Shown here: positions 1-8,713 of the stretch, piece after piece | How positions within the stretch are numbered: the first letter of the stretch is position 1 | Layout: each line of letters begins with the position of its first letter | Source: DATBAT01 sp963824805 | GTDB lineage: Bacteria; Acidobacteriota; Terriglobia; Terriglobales; Acidobacteriaceae | Assembly: GCA_963824805.1 (NCBI GenBank) | Contig: CAWGQZ010000015.1 | Location: 62,001-126,000, forward strand | Length of the DNA: 64,000 nucleotides | Direction of reading: 5' to 3' | The notes under the pieces: generated by a model | Told to the model about the DNA's origin: nothing | Database searches by the model: none | The model's input: only the letters and a program-made list of their open reading frames with translations | Program-made: the position numbers and the translations under genes

Positions 1-114
1 TCAGAAGAATCGGTCTTACGAGGAGGCAATCCACCCTGCCTGAATAAATGTCATGACCAGCATTGGATGCCGGAAGCAGTAGGACGGCTGCGAAACCAAT
101 CTTTGGTGGGTTAA

Positions 115-375
115 CTAGACAGCGGTACGGAGCTGCAACTCCTGCAATCGCATAACTTCAGGATGCCTGCAAGACTGGTATCCCCGGGCGGTGAGCCGGA
201 TCACGCCGCGAACCTGCTCCTCGACATCACCCGAGTTGCGCAACTCGCTGATCACGATGCGCGCCCAGGAAGAATCCAGAGTTTGCTTGGGCAAAGTGAC
301 GAACGCAGTCGCATCTGCTTCGTAGGCTTGAATCAAGGTCGCAAGAATTGTCTGCCGGATCAGGTCTGCGCTCAT
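115..375 (-). CDS. Small hypothetical protein, 86 aa
   Basis: I do not recognise this family. The protein is soluble and has no signal peptide, membrane segment or clear catalytic motif. The start at 375 (MSADLIRQ) is chosen because a GGGAGAG ribosome-binding site sits a few bases upstream on the minus strand; a longer frame upstream exists but has no such site. The sequence is a mix of helix-forming stretches (LIRQTILATLIQAYEADATAF) and a basic C-terminal part ending LQLRTAV. It lies alone to the left of mtnA, on the same strand but separated by about 200 bases, so an operon is not obvious. Function unknown. Confidence 0.5.
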   Translation of the reverse strand: MSADLIRQTILATLIQAYEADATAFVTLPKQTLDSSWARIVISELRNSGDVEEQVRGVIRLTARGYQSCRHPEVMRLQELQLRTAV

Positions 376-584
376 AAACCATCTCTCCCGTGTGAAAGTG
401 ATACTAGACCCGATGGCCATGACAAAAAATGGCCCTCCGGTGCTAGCGCATACCACCTTAGTCACAGACATCTAAGTTGCTGTGTTTAAATGGATTATAG
501 TTAAAGTTGGATGATTCCGCTGCTCCAAGGACCGGATCGCAGAGAACGTCGAGGGCCTCTTTTGTCGTGCAGAGTCAGGCTTGG

Positions 585-1628
585 TCAGGCTTTCTTTGCC
601 GACAAGTCCCTCAATGATTTTTCGTACGGTGCCCGCGCAATCCCACGCTCGGTAATGATTGCGGTCACATACTTCGCGGGTGTTACATCAAATGCAGGGT
701 TTTCTACTCCGACACCTTCCGGAGCAATCGACTTCCCCGCAATGTGGGTGACTTCGTTGCGGTGCCGCTGCTCGATAGGGATTTTCCCCCCGTCGGAGGT
801 CTCCAGATCAACCGTCGAAATCGGTGCGGCCACGTAGAAAGGAATGCCGTGCTCTTTGGCCAACACCGCCACGGTGTAGGTCCCAATCTTATTGGCAACG
901 TCGCCGTTGGCAGCGATGCGGTCCGCTCCCACCACAATTGCGCCAATTTTTCCCTGATTCATCATGGCGCCAGCCATGTTGTCAGAGATGATGGTCGTCG
1001 GGATACTATCCTTCATCAACTCCCACGCCGTAAGTCGAGAGCCCTGCAAGAAAGGTCGTGTCTCGTCGGCGTAAACGTGGATTTTCTTTCCCGCTTCCAC
1101 CGCCGCCCGGATGACGCCCAGCGCAGTGCCATAACCGCAAGTGGCCAGGGCCCCGGCATTGCAGTGTGTCAGCACGCCGCCACTGGACGGCATCAACGTA
1201 GCCCCATGTTTGCCCATCGCCTGGCAGGCGGCGATATCTTCGGCATGCATACGTTGCGATTCTGTGATCAACTCCTGCTTGATGGTGTCGACGGACAACG
1301 TTTGCAGCGATTCGAACTTGTCGCTCATGCGCCGGATCGCCCAAAACAAATTAACTGCGGTGGGACGCGTCTTCCCCATCAGATCGCAAATTCGCTTGAA
1401 CTCCGGCTTAAGTTCCGCAACCGTTGCCGCCTTGGAGTTCTTGACCCCTAGCGCAATTCCCATCGCCGCCGAAACGCCGATGGCAGGCGCTCCCCGCACC
1501 ACCATGGTGCGAATTACATCCGCCACCTGCTCATGCGTCGTGCAATTGACGTAAGTTTCCTCGGTCGGCAGCTTCGTCTGGTCGATGAACAAAACGCCAG
1601 TGTCGGTCCATTCAAGAGTTTCAATCAT
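585..1628 (-). CDS. mtnA: S-methyl-5-thioribose-1-phosphate isomerase MtnA
   Basis: Converts 5-methylthioribose-1-phosphate to 5-methylthioribulose-1-phosphate in the methionine salvage pathway (cytosol). The 347-residue length is normal for the eIF-2B alpha/MtnA family. Diagnostic stretches are VVRGAPAIGVSAAMGIALG near residue 45, HCNAGALATCGYGTALGVI near 155, the ADETRPFLQGSRLTAWEL segment near 187 and VGADRIAANGDVANKIGTY near 237, which contains the catalytic-site Asp. It follows pyrE on the same strand by 36 bases, so the two are probably co-transcribed. The other methionine-cycle genes, metK and ahcY, lie about 14 kb away. The start at 1628 gives the conserved N-terminus (IETLEWTDTGVLFIDQTKLP). 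Confidence 0.96.
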   Translation of the reverse strand: MIETLEWTDTGVLFIDQTKLPTEETYVNCTTHEQVADVIRTMVVRGAPAIGVSAAMGIALGVKNSKAATVAELKPEFKRICDLMGKTRPTAVNLFWAIRRMSDKFESLQTLSVDTIKQELITESQRMHAEDIAACQAMGKHGATLMPSSGGVLTHCNAGALATCGYGTALGVIRAAVEAGKKIHVYADETRPFLQGSRLTAWELMKDSIPTTIISDNMAGAMMNQGKIGAIVVGADRIAANGDVANKIGTYTVAVLAKEHGIPFYVAAPISTVDLETSDGGKIPIEQRHRNEVTHIAGKSIAPEGVGVENPAFDVTPAKYVTAIITERGIARAPYEKSLRDLSAKKA

Positions 1629-1664
1629 GATTTGATATTGCGGCTGAACGCTTACAGCTGAATG

Positions 1665-2234
1665 CTAATTGCTGTTGATTCCAACATGCTCTTTCCGAAC
1701 ATCCGCCGCGGTAAACATCGAGATGAACGGTGCCGGCAAAGCCGCCTTCTCAACGTTAGGACGCCCCGCCGCTTCTTCCCTCTCCACCAGGCACATCACT
1801 CCCGCGACATCGAAGCCGAACTCACGGGCGGCCTCGATCGCCTGCACGGTGGAAGCTCCGGTCGTACACACGTCATCGACAATCACAACGCGTGCACCTC
1901 TTTCGCGAAAACCCTCAATTCTCTGTCCGGTTCCATGCTGCTTCTCTGCTTTGCGCACTAGGAAGCCATGCAACTGGCCGCTGGTCACAGCCACCGCGAC
2001 AACGATCGGATCGGCTCCCATGGTCAGGCCGCCAATCGCCTGCGGATTCCAGCCACGCTTGACGATCTCTTCCAGAAAAACCTGTCCGGTCAGTTGCGCT
2101 CCTCGCGCGTCCAGGGTCGTGATCCGGCAGTCGATGTAATAGTCGCTTGTTCCGCCGGAGGAAAGCTTGAACTCCCCCAGACGAAAGGACTTGGTGGCTA
2201 GGAGGCGAAGCAATTCCTGACGGGCGGGAGACAT
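1665..2234 (-). CDS. pyrE: Orotate phosphoribosyltransferase PyrE
   Basis: Makes orotidine 5'-phosphate from orotate and PRPP, the fifth step of de novo pyrimidine synthesis. The 189-residue protein has the family's features in order: FKLSSGGTSDYYIDCR near residue 18 (substrate loop), GGLTMGADPIVVAVA near 68, VRKAEKQHGTGQRIEG near 92 (catalytic loop), and the PRPP-binding signature RVVIVDDVCTTGASTVQAIE near 114. It leads a likely pyrE-mtnA operon. No strong ribosome-binding site precedes the ATG, but the start matches the family N-terminus. Confidence 0.96.
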   Translation of the reverse strand: MSPARQELLRLLATKSFRLGEFKLSSGGTSDYYIDCRITTLDARGAQLTGQVFLEEIVKRGWNPQAIGGLTMGADPIVVAVAVTSGQLHGFLVRKAEKQHGTGQRIEGFRERGARVVIVDDVCTTGASTVQAIEAAREFGFDVAGVMCLVEREEAAGRPNVEKAALPAPFISMFTAADVRKEHVGINSN

Positions 2235-2379
2235 GAATTTCTAAGATAGCATGGCTGAATCCGGCCTATCCGCCGGGACACGGCCAAAGATTTGCGCCAA
2301 TTCGCGCATCAAACCTCACGGATTAGGGTTTACAGGTGAGAGGGCACGAACGCCCCGAAACTATTTCCGGAGGAGACTA

Positions 2380-2730
2380 GTGTCCACTGCACGCACCCGA
2401 ATTCTTTCCGCCGTTCTTCTGGTTGCAGGAGTTCTATGCCTGGCTGGTTGTCCGCAGCGTCTTACCATCGAACACATCAATCGCGATCCTGGAAGATACC
2501 GGAACAAAGAAGTTGCCATCGCTGGCCGGGTAGTCAGCTCCTACGGTGCTTTGGGCACAGGTGTATTCGAGGTCGATGACGGGACGGGAAGAATGTGGGT
2601 TTTCAGCCAGCGGTACGGCGTTCCCGGACGGGATGCCAGGTTAGCGGTAGCAGGTTACATCGAGCAGGGATTCAGCTTCGGTGGTCGCAATTTTGCCACA
2701 GTTTTGCGGGAAACATCCCGCCGTCACTAG
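2380..2730 (+). CDS. Small lipoprotein with OB-fold-like domain, 116 aa
   Basis: A predicted secreted lipoprotein of unknown role. The GTG start at 2380 is preferred over an upstream ATG at 2251 because CCGGAGGAGA lies just upstream and it places a clean signal peptide at the N-terminus (RILSAVLLVAGVLCLAGC) ending in a lipobox with Cys at about residue 24. The rest (residues 28-112) reads like a small beta-rich nucleic-acid/OB-type fold, with YRNKEVAIAGRVVSSYG and FEVDDGTGRMWVFSQRYG resembling the bacterial OB-fold lipoproteins of the YdeI/tRNA_anti type. It is transcribed divergently from pyrE. Binding partner unknown. Confidence 0.75.
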   Translation: MSTARTRILSAVLLVAGVLCLAGCPQRLTIEHINRDPGRYRNKEVAIAGRVVSSYGALGTGVFEVDDGTGRMWVFSQRYGVPGRDARLAVAGYIEQGFSFGGRNFATVLRETSRRH

Positions 2731-2744
2731 GCCTATTTTTAAAA

Positions 2745-3068
2745 CTAGGGTCGGACGCCCAACTGGCCGCCACGCGTGGGGGCAGGCTGATCGAATCTGG
2801 TAGCCGGAGCTTCCGACTCGCGAACTTCCAGCCGGGCTTGGCGTAGTTGGGTAGCTTCCCGCGGGTCCATGCCCACCTTGAGGTCGGTCTTTTCCGCGAA
2901 ATATCGCCACCCGGTCTGACGGTCGTCAGAGGTTTGGCTCTTTTCGAGCTCGCTGATGGTGAGGTCTGCGCTGACGCGGCCCGCCATAACGGCGACCACT
3001 CCGCCGGATTGATAAGTACGCACGTTGTAACGGATTACCGCGTGGGGTGCTTTGGCATTGTCCGGCAT
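2745..3068 (-). CDS. Hypothetical protein downstream of the cold-shock gene, 107 aa
   Basis: Unrecognised soluble protein on the same strand as, and 81 bases downstream of, the cold-shock gene, so it may be read through from the same promoter. The start at 3068 has a GAGGAGA ribosome-binding site upstream on the minus strand. The first 45 residues look like a small beta domain (AVIRYNVRTYQSGGVVAVMAG). A DDRQTGWRYFAEKTDLKVG segment and a charged, proline-rich, probably disordered tail follow. Function cannot be assigned. It is convergent with the small lipoprotein gene, whose stop lies 14 bases away. Confidence 0.6.
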   Translation of the reverse strand: MPDNAKAPHAVIRYNVRTYQSGGVVAVMAGRVSADLTISELEKSQTSDDRQTGWRYFAEKTDLKVGMDPREATQLRQARLEVRESEAPATRFDQPAPTRGGQLGVRP

Positions 3069-3149
3069 AGGCAGAAGGTTTATCTCCTCAGAAGATTCTT
3101 TGAACGTGCGTGCCCGGCGTTCTTCACGTCTCGGGCACGCATGCCTCGA

Positions 3150-3350
3150 TTACAGAGGCCGAACGTTCTCGGCTTGCCAGCCTTTGGGTCCCTTGGTCAC
3201 GTCAAATTGCACGCTCTGGCCTTCTTGCAGGCTGCGAAAACCGCCGGCCTGGATGGCTGAGAAATGCACGAATACATCTTCTCCAGACTGACGGCTGATA
3301 AAGCCGTAGCCCTTAGCGTCGTTAAACCACTTTACTGTTCCTTGTTCCAT
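3150..3350 (-). CDS. cspA: Cold-shock protein, CspA family, 66 aa
   Basis: Single-domain cold-shock protein, a single-stranded nucleic-acid chaperone. RNP1 (KGYGFISR) and RNP2 (VFVHFSAI) are both intact, and the usual start MEQGTVKWFNDAKG is present. The ATG at 3350 is chosen over one eight codons upstream because the family normally begins here and AAGGAAC lies 13 bases before it. It ends in NVRPL, normal for the family. The upstream stretch to the OmpA-like gene is long and gene-free, so a long 5' leader of the type csp genes often use is possible. Confidence 0.95.
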   Translation of the reverse strand: MEQGTVKWFNDAKGYGFISRQSGEDVFVHFSAIQAGGFRSLQEGQSVQFDVTKGPKGWQAENVRPL

Positions 3351-3864
3351 TGTGTTATTGGTGTTCCTTTTCAATCGATTTACGCTGTGACAGGAGTCGG
3401 AATTACGAAGGGCAAGCTCAAGCTGTTAAAGGCGTGAAGTGCTCAGTACCGATTCGGATCAAACGTACTCTTAGAATAGCAGATAAAGTGCCATACAGTT
3501 AGCAAAATCCGGCCCTCGGTTGCCCGCTGCCATGACCAACGTACCTTGTTTGCACACGCAGTTTTTATATCGGCGCTCGCCAAAATTACCTGTACGGGCG
3601 CGGCGAAGCGCTACAATGTAGTTGGAAGCAAAGAACTTAAGGCCGCAACCGTTTGGCATTTCAACTGTTATAGAAACGGTGGCTTGCAGAACATGGCAGC
3701 CACGAGAGTTTTTTGGCCGCACGTAGCGTCAGCGTAGGCCGGCAATGCATCAAAAGGCTTGCCAGTTCGTACCGTCAGGGGACGCGATTAAAAATCACGC
3801 TTCACGCCCGTTTAGGCGTGTTGGAGTGGAGCCCCAATGCTCCCCCATTCGGAGGAAATTCGCA
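3351..3864. other. Intergenic stretch between csp and the OmpA-like gene
   Basis: About 510 bases without a convincing gene, between two divergently transcribed genes. It should hold the csp promoter and leader on the minus strand and the OmpA-gene promoter on the plus strand. The only short frames have no ribosome-binding site or recognisable protein. A small hairpin near the right end is listed separately. Confidence 0.5.
3803..3820 (+). promoter_or_regulatory. Leader hairpin upstream of the OmpA-like gene
   Basis: A perfect 6-bp inverted repeat (CACGCC, six-base loop CGTTTA, GGCGTG) lies about 45 bases before the ATG of the OmpA-like gene. It has no U run, so it is not a terminator. It could be an mRNA-stabilising leader hairpin or an operator. 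The structure is seen in the sequence; its function is a guess. Confidence 0.35.
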
Positions 3865-4752
3865 ATGAAGAATCGCATACAAGTAGGACTGCTTCTGGCC
3901 GTCGCGCTTGCCGTACCGGCCTTTGCGCAGACTAGTTCTACCACCGATCAACCGGCCGCTCCCTCCACCACCGCCGCCGACCAGAGCACCGCTTCCTCGA
4001 CCGGCGCCAGTGGGAAGCCCGCTCTGCAACCCGATACCCATGAGGGCTTTTGGGGAAAAATGAACCCCTTCGCCCGCAAAAAGTATGTCCAGCGCCAGAC
4101 CGCCCCGATCCGCGACCGCGTCAACGAACTCGATGAGTTGACCTCGGCCAACGGCAAGGCGATCAAGGACACGGACTCCCGTGCTCAGGAAGGCATCCGC
4201 CTGGCTTCTGCGAAGGCCACCGAGGCGGATCAGCACGCAATCGACGCCGGCAACAAGGCCCAGATGGCGCAGCAGACTGCGACTCAGGCCACCACTCGCC
4301 TGACCACGGTGGAGCAGGTGGTGGGCAACATCGATCAGTACAAAGCAGCCACCCAGACCGAGATTCGCTTCCGCACCGGTCAGACCATGTTGAGCACCAA
4401 CGCCAAGCAGGCTCTCGATGACCTGGCTACTCCGCTGAAGGATCAACGTGGCTACATCGTGGAAGTTCAGGGCTTCTCATCCGGTCACGGCACCACCGCT
4501 ATCGCTACCTCCCAGAAGATGGCAGATGCCGTAGTTCGCTACCTGGTGTTGAACCATGACATCCCGGTTTACCGCATTTACGTGGTTGGCATGGGCAATG
4601 CCCCGGTGCAGAGCGCCGATCAGGCTGATGCCAAGACCAAGCACATGAGCGGTGGACGAGTTGAAGTCAGTCTCCTGAAGAATGACCTGGAACAACTGGC
4701 TTCGACCTCCAACACCACTACCACTCCTGCCCCGGCCACCGAGCAGAAGTAA
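3865..4752 (+). CDS. OmpA-family envelope protein, 295 aa
   Basis: Secreted peptidoglycan-associated protein. The ATG at 3865 has a GGAGGAAA ribosome-binding site and starts a standard signal peptide (KNRIQVGLLLAVALAVPAFA, cleavage after AFA at about residue 21). Residues 22-60 are a Ser/Thr/Ala-rich linker. Residues 60-165 are helical and Ala/Gln-rich (KAQMAQQTATQATTRLTTV), probably coiled coil. Residues about 170-275 form an OmpA C-terminal peptidoglycan-binding domain: EIRFRTGQTMLSTNAKQAL, then VEVQGFSSG, then GGRVEVSLL in place of the usual NRRVEI. There is no beta-barrel before the OmpA domain, unlike classical OmpA. A strong terminator follows. Confidence 0.85.
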   Translation: MKNRIQVGLLLAVALAVPAFAQTSSTTDQPAAPSTTAADQSTASSTGASGKPALQPDTHEGFWGKMNPFARKKYVQRQTAPIRDRVNELDELTSANGKAIKDTDSRAQEGIRLASAKATEADQHAIDAGNKAQMAQQTATQATTRLTTVEQVVGNIDQYKAATQTEIRFRTGQTMLSTNAKQALDDLATPLKDQRGYIVEVQGFSSGHGTTAIATSQKMADAVVRYLVLNHDIPVYRIYVVGMGNAPVQSADQADAKTKHMSGGRVEVSLLKNDLEQLASTSNTTTTPAPATEQK

Positions 4753-4760
4753 GTTCCAGA

Positions 4761-4824
4761 CGCCGGGCCGGGCCCGGCGCTTCCCCCCTTAAGCCCCTCG
4801 CAAAAGTGAGGGGCTTTTGTATTT
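4761..4824 (+). terminator. Rho-independent terminator after the OmpA-like gene
   Basis: Stem GCCCCTC (4793-4799) pairs with GAGGGGC (4808-4814) and is followed by TTTTGTATTTGT. Just before it, at 4761-4779, lies a second strong hairpin with arms CGCCGGG and CCCGGCG. Confidence 0.85.
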
Positions 4825-4828
4825 GTGG

Positions 4829-4848
4829 CGCGGACACTCTTGTCCGCG
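4829..4848. repeat. GC-rich palindrome of the CGGACACTCTTGTCCG family
   Basis: Perfect 8-bp inverted repeat CGCGGACA / TGTCCGCG around the loop CTCT. The same core recurs in both arms of the element at 24307-24401. It sits between the OmpA terminator and the acetyltransferase gene. Likely a dispersed intergenic repeat. Confidence 0.6.
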
Positions 4849-4903
4849 AAAAGCCAGGCGAGACGATTGCCCTCATTGCTCATTGAGCTATTCTGAAAGC
4901 CCA

Positions 4904-5392
4904 ATGGCCCTCACCATCCGGAGAGCGAACCTATCCGACTATCCTGCGATCTGGAAAATCCTTGAGCCAACCATCCGCGCTGCCGAAACCTATACCCTCC
5001 CGGTAGACATGGCCGAAACCGAAGCCTTGGCCTACTGGCTGGCTGCAAATCACCAGGCGTACGTAGCAGAAGACAGCGGAGAGATTGTCGGAACTTATTA
5101 TCTCCGGCCCAACCAACCAGGCGGAGGCTCGCACATTGCGAACTGCGGATACATCACCGCACCCTGGGCGGCAGGTCGAGGTATAGCGCGCGCCATGTGC
5201 GCCCACTCCCTGGAACGGGCGAAGGCGCAAGGCTTCCGCGCCATGCAGTTCAATTTTGTAGTGAGCAGTAACCGGCGCGCCGTCACGCTGTGGAAGAGTC
5301 TCGGCTTCGAAATCGTCGGCGAAATCCCAGAAGCATTCGACCATCCCGCGCAGGGATTGGTGGCGGCCTATGTCATGTATCGCAAGTTATAA
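4904..5392 (+). CDS. GNAT-family N-acetyltransferase, 162 aa
   Basis: Acetyl-CoA-dependent acetyltransferase of unknown substrate. The start at 4904 (MALTIRRANLSDYPAIWKIL) matches the usual GNAT beginning. Motif D/A regions are visible: VGTYYLRPNQPGGGSHIANCGYIT around residue 65, then ITAPWAAGRGIARAMCAHSLERAKAQG around 84, with the acetyl-CoA pyrophosphate loop RGIARA in the usual Q/RxxGxG/A position. NRRAVTLWKSLGFEIVGEIPEAF near 128 is the standard C-terminal GNAT signature. It is convergent with thrS; the stops are 11 bases apart. Confidence 0.88.
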   Translation: MALTIRRANLSDYPAIWKILEPTIRAAETYTLPVDMAETEALAYWLAANHQAYVAEDSGEIVGTYYLRPNQPGGGSHIANCGYITAPWAAGRGIARAMCAHSLERAKAQGFRAMQFNFVVSSNRRAVTLWKSLGFEIVGEIPEAFDHPAQGLVAAYVMYRKL

Positions 5393-5403
5393 GCGCCGCG
5401 AGG

Positions 5404-7350
5404 CTAGGTGACTTGGCTCTTGTCCTGAATCAGCTTCTTGATCTTCTCCACGAACTCGGCAGTAGGCATGTCCTCGGTCTTTTCCTTGCCTCGAGTGCGA
5501 ATGTTCACCGTTCCGGCCCCGGCTTCTTTATCCCCTACCACTAGCAGGAAGGGCACCTTCTGCATTGCATGCTCGCGGATCTTCGCGTTCATCTTTTCGT
5601 TGCGGGCATCGACTTCAACCCGAACACCAGCTTCTCTTAACTGCGATGCAACTTTGTTGGCATACTCGGCATGGCGCTCGGCAATGGGAATCATCACCGC
5701 CTGCACCGGCGACAGCCATACGGGAAATGCACCGGCATAGTGTTCGATCAGCACCCCGAAGAAACGCTCGATGGATCCGTAAAGCGCCCGGTGCACCATG
5801 ATCGGCTGCTTGCGTGAGCCGTCTTCGGAGACGTATTCCAGCCCGAAGCGCTGTGGCAAAGTGAAATCGAACTGAACCGTCGATAGCTGCCACAGGCGAC
5901 CGATGGCATCGACCAGTTTGACATCGATCTTTGGGCCATAAAAAGCCGCCTCTCCTGGTATCGTCTTGTATTTCAGTCCCCGCCCCTTGAGGACATTTTC
6001 GAGCGCAGCCGTCCCCCGGTCCCACTGCTCGGCCGTTCCCACAAAATTCTTGGTGTCGCCCGGGTTCCAGGTGGAAAGCTCGATCTCGTACTTATCGAAA
6101 CCAAAATCCTTCAACACATCAAAGGCGAACTCTAAGCAACCCTCAATCTCGTCCTCAATCTGCTCGGGAGTGCAGAAGATGTGCGCATCGTCCTGCGTGA
6201 ACCCGCGGACGCGTAGCAGCCCATGCATTACCCCCGAACGCTCGTAGCGATACACCGTGCCCATCTCGCCCAGACGCACCGGCAGGTCCCGATAGGATTT
6301 CAGCGAGTCTTTATAGATCAGGATGTGGAACGGACAATTCATCGGCTTCAGGCGGTATTCGGCGTCATCCAGTTCCATGACGTCGAACATATTTTCCGCG
6401 TAGTAACCGTCGTGCCCCGAGGTCTGCCACAACTGCCGCCGTGCCACGTGCGGCGTGTACACCAGCGAGTAGCCGCGCTTGAGGTATTCCGCCCGCATCC
6501 AGTCTTCCATCTCCTTGCGGATGATGCCGCCCTTGGGATGCCAGAAGATCAGTCCTGGTCCGGCAAGTTCCTGGATGGAAAACAAATCGAGTTGCTGACC
6601 CAGCGCCCGATGGTCGCGCTTCTTGGTCTCTTCCTGCTGCCTGAGGAAGTCGTCCAACTCTTTCTTGGAATAAAATGACGTCCCGTAAATCCGCTGCAAC
6701 TGAGGATTCTTTTCATTGCCCAGCCAATAGGCCCCGGCGATGTTGAACAGCTTGAACGCCTTGATTTTCCCGGTAGATGGGATGTGCGGGCCGCGGCAGA
6801 AGTCAGTAAATTTTCCGGTGCGGTAAATTGAAATTTTTTCATCGGGCTTAGTAAACTGCTCGATGAAATGGCACTTCATGAAATCGCCTTCTTTTTTGAA
6901 CTCCTCCAGGCCCTGATCCCGAGGTAGAAATTCCCGCGCATAAGGGATGTTCTGCTGCACCAGTTCCTGCATCTTCTTTTCCAGCTTTTCCAGATCGTCC
7001 GGCGTAAACGGAGTAGGGCGATAGAAGTCGTAAAAGAACCCCATCTCGGTCGGCGGACCATGCCCCAACTTGGTTTCGGGAAATAGCTCAAGCACCGCCG
7101 CCGCCAGAAGATGAGCCGACGAATGCCGGAACACCTCCAGCGACTCAGGATCTTTCTCGGTCAGAATCCTAAGCCGGGTATCGTTCTCCAGCGGCTTGGT
7201 CAGGTCCACCAAATTATCGTCCGCCTTGGCCACCAGCGCGGCATCCGCCAGCCTGGGGCTGATGTCTTTGGCAATCTGAAGCGGAGTGGTGCCGTTGGCA
7301 ACCTCTTTCACGCTTCCGTCAGGAAGCGTCACATGAATGCTTTCTGGCAT
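5404..7350 (-). CDS. thrS: Threonyl-tRNA synthetase ThrS
   Basis: Charges tRNA-Thr. Full length (648 aa) with all domains: N-terminal TGS domain (IHVTLPDGSVKEVANGTTP), the editing domain with its HSSAH metal/editing motif near residue 76, and a class II catalytic core. The zinc-binding Cys lies in LKPMNCPFH near residue 338. Motif 2 is RYERSGVMHGLLRVRGFTQ, and the third zinc ligand is in IMVHRALYGSIERF. The C-terminal anticodon-binding domain includes VRVEVDARNEKMNAKIREH. Start and length match the family. No neighbouring infC/rpmI/rplT genes are present, so it stands alone here. Confidence 0.98.
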   Translation of the reverse strand: MPESIHVTLPDGSVKEVANGTTPLQIAKDISPRLADAALVAKADDNLVDLTKPLENDTRLRILTEKDPESLEVFRHSSAHLLAAAVLELFPETKLGHGPPTEMGFFYDFYRPTPFTPDDLEKLEKKMQELVQQNIPYAREFLPRDQGLEEFKKEGDFMKCHFIEQFTKPDEKISIYRTGKFTDFCRGPHIPSTGKIKAFKLFNIAGAYWLGNEKNPQLQRIYGTSFYSKKELDDFLRQQEETKKRDHRALGQQLDLFSIQELAGPGLIFWHPKGGIIRKEMEDWMRAEYLKRGYSLVYTPHVARRQLWQTSGHDGYYAENMFDVMELDDAEYRLKPMNCPFHILIYKDSLKSYRDLPVRLGEMGTVYRYERSGVMHGLLRVRGFTQDDAHIFCTPEQIEDEIEGCLEFAFDVLKDFGFDKYEIELSTWNPGDTKNFVGTAEQWDRGTAALENVLKGRGLKYKTIPGEAAFYGPKIDVKLVDAIGRLWQLSTVQFDFTLPQRFGLEYVSEDGSRKQPIMVHRALYGSIERFFGVLIEHYAGAFPVWLSPVQAVMIPIAERHAEYANKVASQLREAGVRVEVDARNEKMNAKIREHAMQKVPFLLVVGDKEAGAGTVNIRTRGKEKTEDMPTAEFVEKIKKLIQDKSQVT

Positions 7351-7545
7351 AGGGTAAGCCTGTAATGTGCTGAATTTTCGAGTTTAAAGGAGCGCTATGT
7401 CAGGGTCAATGTGGGCTGCCCGGCGCCTTTTGGTGACGATCTACGGGCCTCACGGTATGGACGTTTGTCTCCACATGCCGTATTGTCTACCTTCGCCATT
7501 AGGCCCTAATCGACCCATTTTCCCGCGATATGCCTTGGCATAACC

Positions 7546-8712
7546 TTGGAAGCCGAAAAATCGATCCTCGAGAACGTAGATGCTGCCGGTCATCCGCCAA
7601 GAGCAAATGACGAGACGCTCCGTCTGCTGGTGGAGAGCATCCGTGACTACGCCATCTTCATGCTCGACCCGCAAGGCTTCGTCCTGACCTGGAACGCCGG
7701 TGCAGAAGCGCTGAAGGGATACCAGGCATCGGAGATCATAGGTCAACACTTTTCCAAATTTTATCCAGAAGAAGCGATTGCCAAGCAATGGCCTGCCCAT
7801 GAACTAAGTGTTGCGACCGCGGAAGGACGGTTTGAGGACGAAGGCTGGCGCCTCCGCAAGGATGGCTCCCAATTCTGGGCAAATGTCGTTATCACCGCGG
7901 TTAGAGATTCCACCGGCACGCTAACCGGTTTCGCCAAGGTTACGCGCGATCTCACCGAACGTCGTCTCCTGGAGCAGGAGATACACGGCCTCAACGCAAG
8001 CCTCACGCGAAGGCTCGAGCAACTTACTGAATCCAACCGAATTGTGGAAGAGCGTACCGTGGCTCTACGAAACCTTTCCGCGCGCCTGATGAACATTCAG
8101 GACGAAGAGCGCCGCCGCGTCGCCCGGGAACTGCACGAAGGCCTGAGCCAGGAACTCACCGCCATGAAGATCATTCTCCAGGGTGCTCTCGGTCAGCAAA
8201 AATTTGATGAGGAGACCACGCGGGCCGTGGCCGAAGGGCTGGAACTGGCGGAGCGTGTTTCCAAAGGTCTTCGCAATCTCTCCCATCTCCTCCACCCGCC
8301 TCTACTCGATGAAGCCGGATTGCTCTCCGCCCTTCCCTGGATGACAGAGACTTTGTCCAAGAGCACAGGGATCGAAATCTCTTTGCAGTTCGTACCCTCC
8401 GAGTTTCCCCGGCTTTCCTTGGAAATTGAAACCGCCATCTTCCGTATTTCGCAGGAGGCGTTGGCCAATGTCTACCATCACTCTGGCAGCAAACGGGCCG
8501 ACCTGAAAGTGGAGAAGCTTCCCGGTCGGGTTTCTCTCCAGATACGCGACCACGGCAAAGGGATGAGTTCGGATAGGGAAAATAATCTGACCCGCATCAC
8601 GGGCGTCGGCATTGGGGGCATGCGGGAACGCGCCAGCCAACTCGGCGGCGAACTTTCAATTCGCAAAGCCGACCCAGGCACGTTTTTGGAAGCCTGGTTT
8701 CCCTGCGATTAA
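7546..8712 (+). CDS. PAS-domain sensor histidine kinase, HisKA_3 type, 388 aa
   Basis: Soluble two-component sensor kinase. There is no membrane segment, so the signal is probably cytosolic. A PAS domain spans residues 23-140 (RDYAIFMLDPQGFVLTWNAG; PAC part VTRDLTERR). A coiled linker leads to a HisKA_3 dimerisation domain with phosphoacceptor His at about 197 in RRRVARELHEGLSQEL. The HATPase_c domain covers about 290-388 with N-box EALANVYHHS and G-box GVGIGGMRERASQLGG. Such kinases normally pair with NarL/LuxR-type regulators; none is adjacent. The start is uncertain: a TTG at 7546 without a clear ribosome-binding site is the only candidate ahead of the PAS domain. Confidence 0.85.
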   Translation: MEAEKSILENVDAAGHPPRANDETLRLLVESIRDYAIFMLDPQGFVLTWNAGAEALKGYQASEIIGQHFSKFYPEEAIAKQWPAHELSVATAEGRFEDEGWRLRKDGSQFWANVVITAVRDSTGTLTGFAKVTRDLTERRLLEQEIHGLNASLTRRLEQLTESNRIVEERTVALRNLSARLMNIQDEERRRVARELHEGLSQELTAMKIILQGALGQQKFDEETTRAVAEGLELAERVSKGLRNLSHLLHPPLLDEAGLLSALPWMTETLSKSTGIEISLQFVPSEFPRLSLEIETAIFRISQEALANVYHHSGSKRADLKVEKLPGRVSLQIRDHGKGMSSDRENNLTRITGVGIGGMRERASQLGGELSIRKADPGTFLEAWFPCD

Positions 8713-8713
8713 C

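Noticed and set aside
744..1451. Long open frame on the plus strand opposite mtnA
   Set aside because: mtnA on the other strand is unmistakable; the antisense translation has no family pattern and no ribosome-binding site. High GC produces such shadows.
3471..3722. 83-codon minus-strand frame between csp and the OmpA-like gene
   Set aside because: Low-complexity Cys/Asn-rich translation, no ribosome-binding site; probably noncoding.
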